This document shows, piece by piece, positions 61,816-64,000 of a stretch of DNA of 64,000 nt (positions within the stretch are counted from its first letter, which is position 1; the number at the start of each line of letters is the position of its first letter). The stretch spans positions 85,864-149,863 of the forward strand of contig PDZS01000006.1 of assembly GCA_002753225.1 (NCBI GenBank), in the 5' to 3' direction. This stretch comes from Deltaproteobacteria bacterium YD0425bin51. Its GTDB lineage: Bacteria > Desulfobacterota > Desulfobacteria > Desulfobacterales > YD0425bin51. A program made the position numbers and the translations under genes. The notes beneath the pieces are model-generated. The model was not told the origin of the DNA. It searched no databases and saw only the letters and a program-made list of their open reading frames with translations.

Positions 61816-63198
61816 ATGGCTATATCTGAAAAAAATTTTAAAAAATTAAAGCAGATAGTAGGAGCAGACAACATAACTAAAACATATGAGGAACTATTTT
61901 GTTACTCTTATGATGCTAGCACTTGCGGTTATTTGCCAGATGCTGTTGTATTTCCAAAAACAGTGAAAGAAGTTTCTGAAATTGTCTTGCTTGCAAATTG
62001 TGATAAATTCTTTTTGATACCTAGAGGAGCAGGTTCAGGAATGACAGGAGGCTCAATTGCTACTTTAGGAGGCGTGGTTGTTGCTATGAATCGTTTCAAT
62101 AGAATTATTGAAATTGATAAAAACAATTTTATTGCCATAGTTGAGCCGGGTGTAATAACAAACCATTTGCATCAGGCTGTAGAAAAGGAAGGGCTGTTTT
62201 ATCCTCCAGATCCTGCAAGTTCTACTTTTTCTACAATAGGTGGTAATTTAGCCGAATGCGCTGGAGGTCCCAGAGCTGTTAAATATGGAGTTACGCGTGA
62301 TTATGTTTTGGGGCTTGAAGTTGTTCTTCCAACTGGTGAAATAATAAATACAGGTGTAAAGACTGCAAAAGGTGTTGTAGGATATGATTTAACAAGGCTT
62401 ATAGTTGGATCTGAAGGAACTCTAGGAATTATTACAAAAGCAATACTTAAACTTATTCCTCTGCCAGAAGCAGCAATGACAATGATGGTTGTTTTTGACG
62501 AAATGGAGACAGCGGCTCATGCTGTGTCACAGATTTTAAGAAGGGGATATATCCCAAAAACAATTGAATATATGGATAATGCTTCCATAAGGTGTGTCGA
62601 AGATTATCTTAAAATAGGTTTGCCCATAGAAGCTTCAGCACTTCTTTTAATTGAAGTTGATGGGAAAAAAGATGAACTTACAAAACTTATAGAACCATTA
62701 AAAATATTATGTGAACAACTTGGAGCAAAAGAGACAAAAATAGCCAAAACAAAGGAGGAAACAGAATCTCTTTGGAAGGCAAGAAAAGCTGTTTCTCCAG
62801 CATTGTTTAGGTATGCTCCAGATAAGATTAATGAAGATATTGTTGTCCCAAAAGATAAAATTCCGGATATGGTACATAAAATAAAGGAATTATCTTCTAA
62901 AACAGGACTTTTAATGGCTACATTTGGACATGCTGGTGATGGAAATATTCACTGTAATATTATGTTGGATAAAAAAGATAAAGAACAGGTTGAAAAAGCA
63001 AAATATGCTTTAGATGAAATTTTTAATTATACTCTGAAACTAGGAGGCACTATTTCTGGAGAGCATGGAGTTGGAATAACTAAAAGAGACTATATAAGCA
63101 AAGAAATCGGTAGAGATGAATTAAATCTTATGAAAAGAATTAAAAGTCTTTTTGATCCAAAAGGAATTTTAAATCCTGGAAAAATATTTCCTGTTTAG
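61816..63198 (+). CDS. GlcD/D-lactate dehydrogenase-like FAD-linked oxidase
   Basis: 460 aa. FAD-binding type 4 domain (VVFPKTVKEVSEIV, RGAGSGMTGGSI, DPASSTFSTIGGNLAECAGGPRAVKYG, EVVLPTGEIINTGVKTAKGVVGYDLTRLIVGSEGTLGII) and C-terminal oxidase domain ending GHAGDGNIHCNI, GTISGEHGVGITKR and LFDPKGILNPGKIF. It oxidises a 2-hydroxy acid (glycolate or D-lactate), passing electrons to an iron-sulfur partner or quinone pool; no GlcE/GlcF genes follow here. It begins five bases after dnaA, so may share its transcript, an unusual placement. Substrate inferred from family only. Confidence 0.88.
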   Translation: MAISEKNFKKLKQIVGADNITKTYEELFCYSYDASTCGYLPDAVVFPKTVKEVSEIVLLANCDKFFLIPRGAGSGMTGGSIATLGGVVVAMNRFNRIIEIDKNNFIAIVEPGVITNHLHQAVEKEGLFYPPDPASSTFSTIGGNLAECAGGPRAVKYGVTRDYVLGLEVVLPTGEIINTGVKTAKGVVGYDLTRLIVGSEGTLGIITKAILKLIPLPEAAMTMMVVFDEMETAAHAVSQILRRGYIPKTIEYMDNASIRCVEDYLKIGLPIEASALLLIEVDGKKDELTKLIEPLKILCEQLGAKETKIAKTKEETESLWKARKAVSPALFRYAPDKINEDIVVPKDKIPDMVHKIKELSSKTGLLMATFGHAGDGNIHCNIMLDKKDKEQVEKAKYALDEIFNYTLKLGGTISGEHGVGITKRDYISKEIGRDELNLMKRIKSLFDPKGILNPGKIFPV

Positions 63199-63204
63199 GA
63201 TTAT

Positions 63205-64000
63205 ATGGATAAAACTTTTATTATTGCAGAAGCTGGGGTAAATCATAACGGAAGTATAGAAATTGCAAAAAAACTTATTGATGCAGCGTGTTACTCTCTT
63301 GCTGATGCTGTTAAATTTCAGGCTTTCAAAGCAGAAAGATTAGTCTGCAGAGATGCTAAAAAGGCATCTTATCAGATGCAGGCAACAGATACTTGTGAAA
63401 GTCAGTATGAAATGCTAAAAAAGCTTGAACTTGATAAAGATAAACAGATTGAGCTTATAAACTATTGCAGACAAAAAAACATAATATTTATTTCAAGCCC
63501 CTTTGATTTAGAAAGCATTGAACTTTTAAGTTCAATAGGACTTGAGATATTCAAAATACCTTCAGGCGAAATTACAAACCTGCCATATCTAAGAAAAATT
63601 GGAGCTTTAAACAAACAGATTATTTTATCTACAGGGATGGCAACACTTGGTGAAATTGAAGAAGCTATTCATTTATTAGTTTCAGCAGGTACAAAATTTG
63701 AAAAAATCACATTACTCCATTGCAATACTGAGTATCCTACACCAATGGAAGATGTCAATTTAAATGCAATGATAACAATTAATAATGCATTTAAATTGAG
63801 AGTTGGTTATTCAGACCATACATTAGGTATTGAAGTTCCTATTGCTGCCGTTGCACTCGGTGCAAAAGTTATTGAAAAACATTTCACTTTAGATAAAACT
63901 ATGGAAGGACCAGATCATTTGGCATCTCTTTCTCCAGATGAATTTAAAGAAATGGTTTGCGCAATAAGAAATATTGAAAAGGCAATGGGAAATGGCATAA
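63205..64000 (+). CDS. neuB: NeuB-like N-acetylneuraminate/pseudaminate-type synthase (3' end outside window)
   Basis: Open from ATG at 63205 to the right edge, giving 265 residues so far. It opens with MDKTFIIAEAGVNHNGSIEIA, and shows DAVKFQAFKAERLV, FISSPFDLESIELL, IFKIPSGEITNLPYL, STGMATLGEIEEAI, LLHCNTEYPTPMEDVNL and GYSDHTLGIEVPIAAVALGAKVIEKHFTLDKTMEGPDH. These are hallmarks of the NeuB family, which condense phosphoenolpyruvate with a sugar to make sialic-acid-like nonulosonates. The full protein should run to about 340 residues. It lies six bases after the FAD oxidase gene; a surface-sugar gene cluster probably continues to the right. Confidence 0.9.
   Translation, partial: MDKTFIIAEAGVNHNGSIEIAKKLIDAACYSLADAVKFQAFKAERLVCRDAKKASYQMQATDTCESQYEMLKKLELDKDKQIELINYCRQKNIIFISSPFDLESIELLSSIGLEIFKIPSGEITNLPYLRKIGALNKQIILSTGMATLGEIEEAIHLLVSAGTKFEKITLLHCNTEYPTPMEDVNLNAMITINNAFKLRVGYSDHTLGIEVPIAAVALGAKVIEKHFTLDKTMEGPDHLASLSPDEFKEMVCAIRNIEKAMGNGI

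Noticed and set aside
1..64000. CRISPR array, tRNA or rRNA genes
   Set aside because: No regularly spaced direct repeats with unique spacers, no cloverleaf with acceptor pairing, and no rRNA-like sequence were recognised on reading.

Overview
This AT-rich window (coding strand full of AAA/ATA/TTT codons) looks like chromosome from a Gram-negative, sensor-rich deltaproteobacterium, most likely a Desulfobacterales-type organism. The pointers are a Wsp-like chemosensory operon, many hybrid histidine kinases, PilZ, FapA and SpoIIE-type proteins, a class I adenylate cyclase, GspA/GspB-type secretion accessories, outer-membrane lipoproteins and an RND pump. The lineage is inferred from gene style, not from a marker search.

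Layout. 1-8.8 kb: a 5'-truncated metallo-beta-lactamase/cyclic-nucleotide-binding protein, an SRPBCC protein, PilZ, a hybrid kinase, an ACT protein and two more kinases. 8.8-18.6 kb (minus strand): PilZ, a 68-aa protein, CheW, CheR-TPR, CheW, MCP, CheA-REC, CheB and a hybrid kinase. This is the gene content of a Wsp-type operon, with a hybrid kinase where Wsp has its GGDEF regulator. 18.7-23.7 kb: a hendecad-repeat protein, TatD, RfaE2, a STAS-like protein, CheX, a 57-aa four-cysteine protein and class I adenylate cyclase. 23.7-29.8 kb: six co-directional envelope genes (LPP20-like, TPR/SLH lipoprotein, FecR domain, PspA/IM30, solute-binding-VWA, membrane coiled coil).

29.85-38.2 kb is a type I restriction-modification island: HsdM, DUF1016/YhcG, Zn-ribbon, HsdS, AlbA_2/ATPase, HsdR. 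HsdM has lost about 100 internal residues and the DUF1016 gene has lost its nuclease domain with a frame change, so the methylation arm looks broken while HsdR and HsdS look whole. 38.7-44.6 kb is a tripartite RND efflux operon with different base usage, bracketed by a 13-bp direct repeat. 44.7-54.3 kb returns to host style: Uma2, ExeA/GspA, GspB, a PAS kinase without an ATPase domain, an M48 peptidase, IHF-alpha, a SpoIIE phosphatase and FapA.

54.4-56.9 kb: an aspartase/fumarase-family lyase with a possibly leaderless start, a strongly expressed-looking 63-aa cysteine-containing mannan-binding (MVL-like) mini-protein with its own promoter and terminator, and an IS1595-type transposase remnant. 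57-60 kb: pdxA, a double SRPBCC protein and an enoyl-CoA hydratase form a leftward operon. 60.0-60.5 kb is a gene-free AT-rich stretch with inverted TTATTAACA boxes and T-rich 11-bp repeats directly before dnaA, a candidate replication origin. It is followed by a GlcD-like FAD oxidase and a truncated NeuB-like synthase at the right edge.

The strongest leads for new biology are the PspA/solute-binding-VWA cassette, the Wsp-like operon with a hybrid-kinase output, the MVL-like mini-protein, the decayed R-M island, and the DnaA with an altered DNA-recognition signature beside TTATTAACA boxes.
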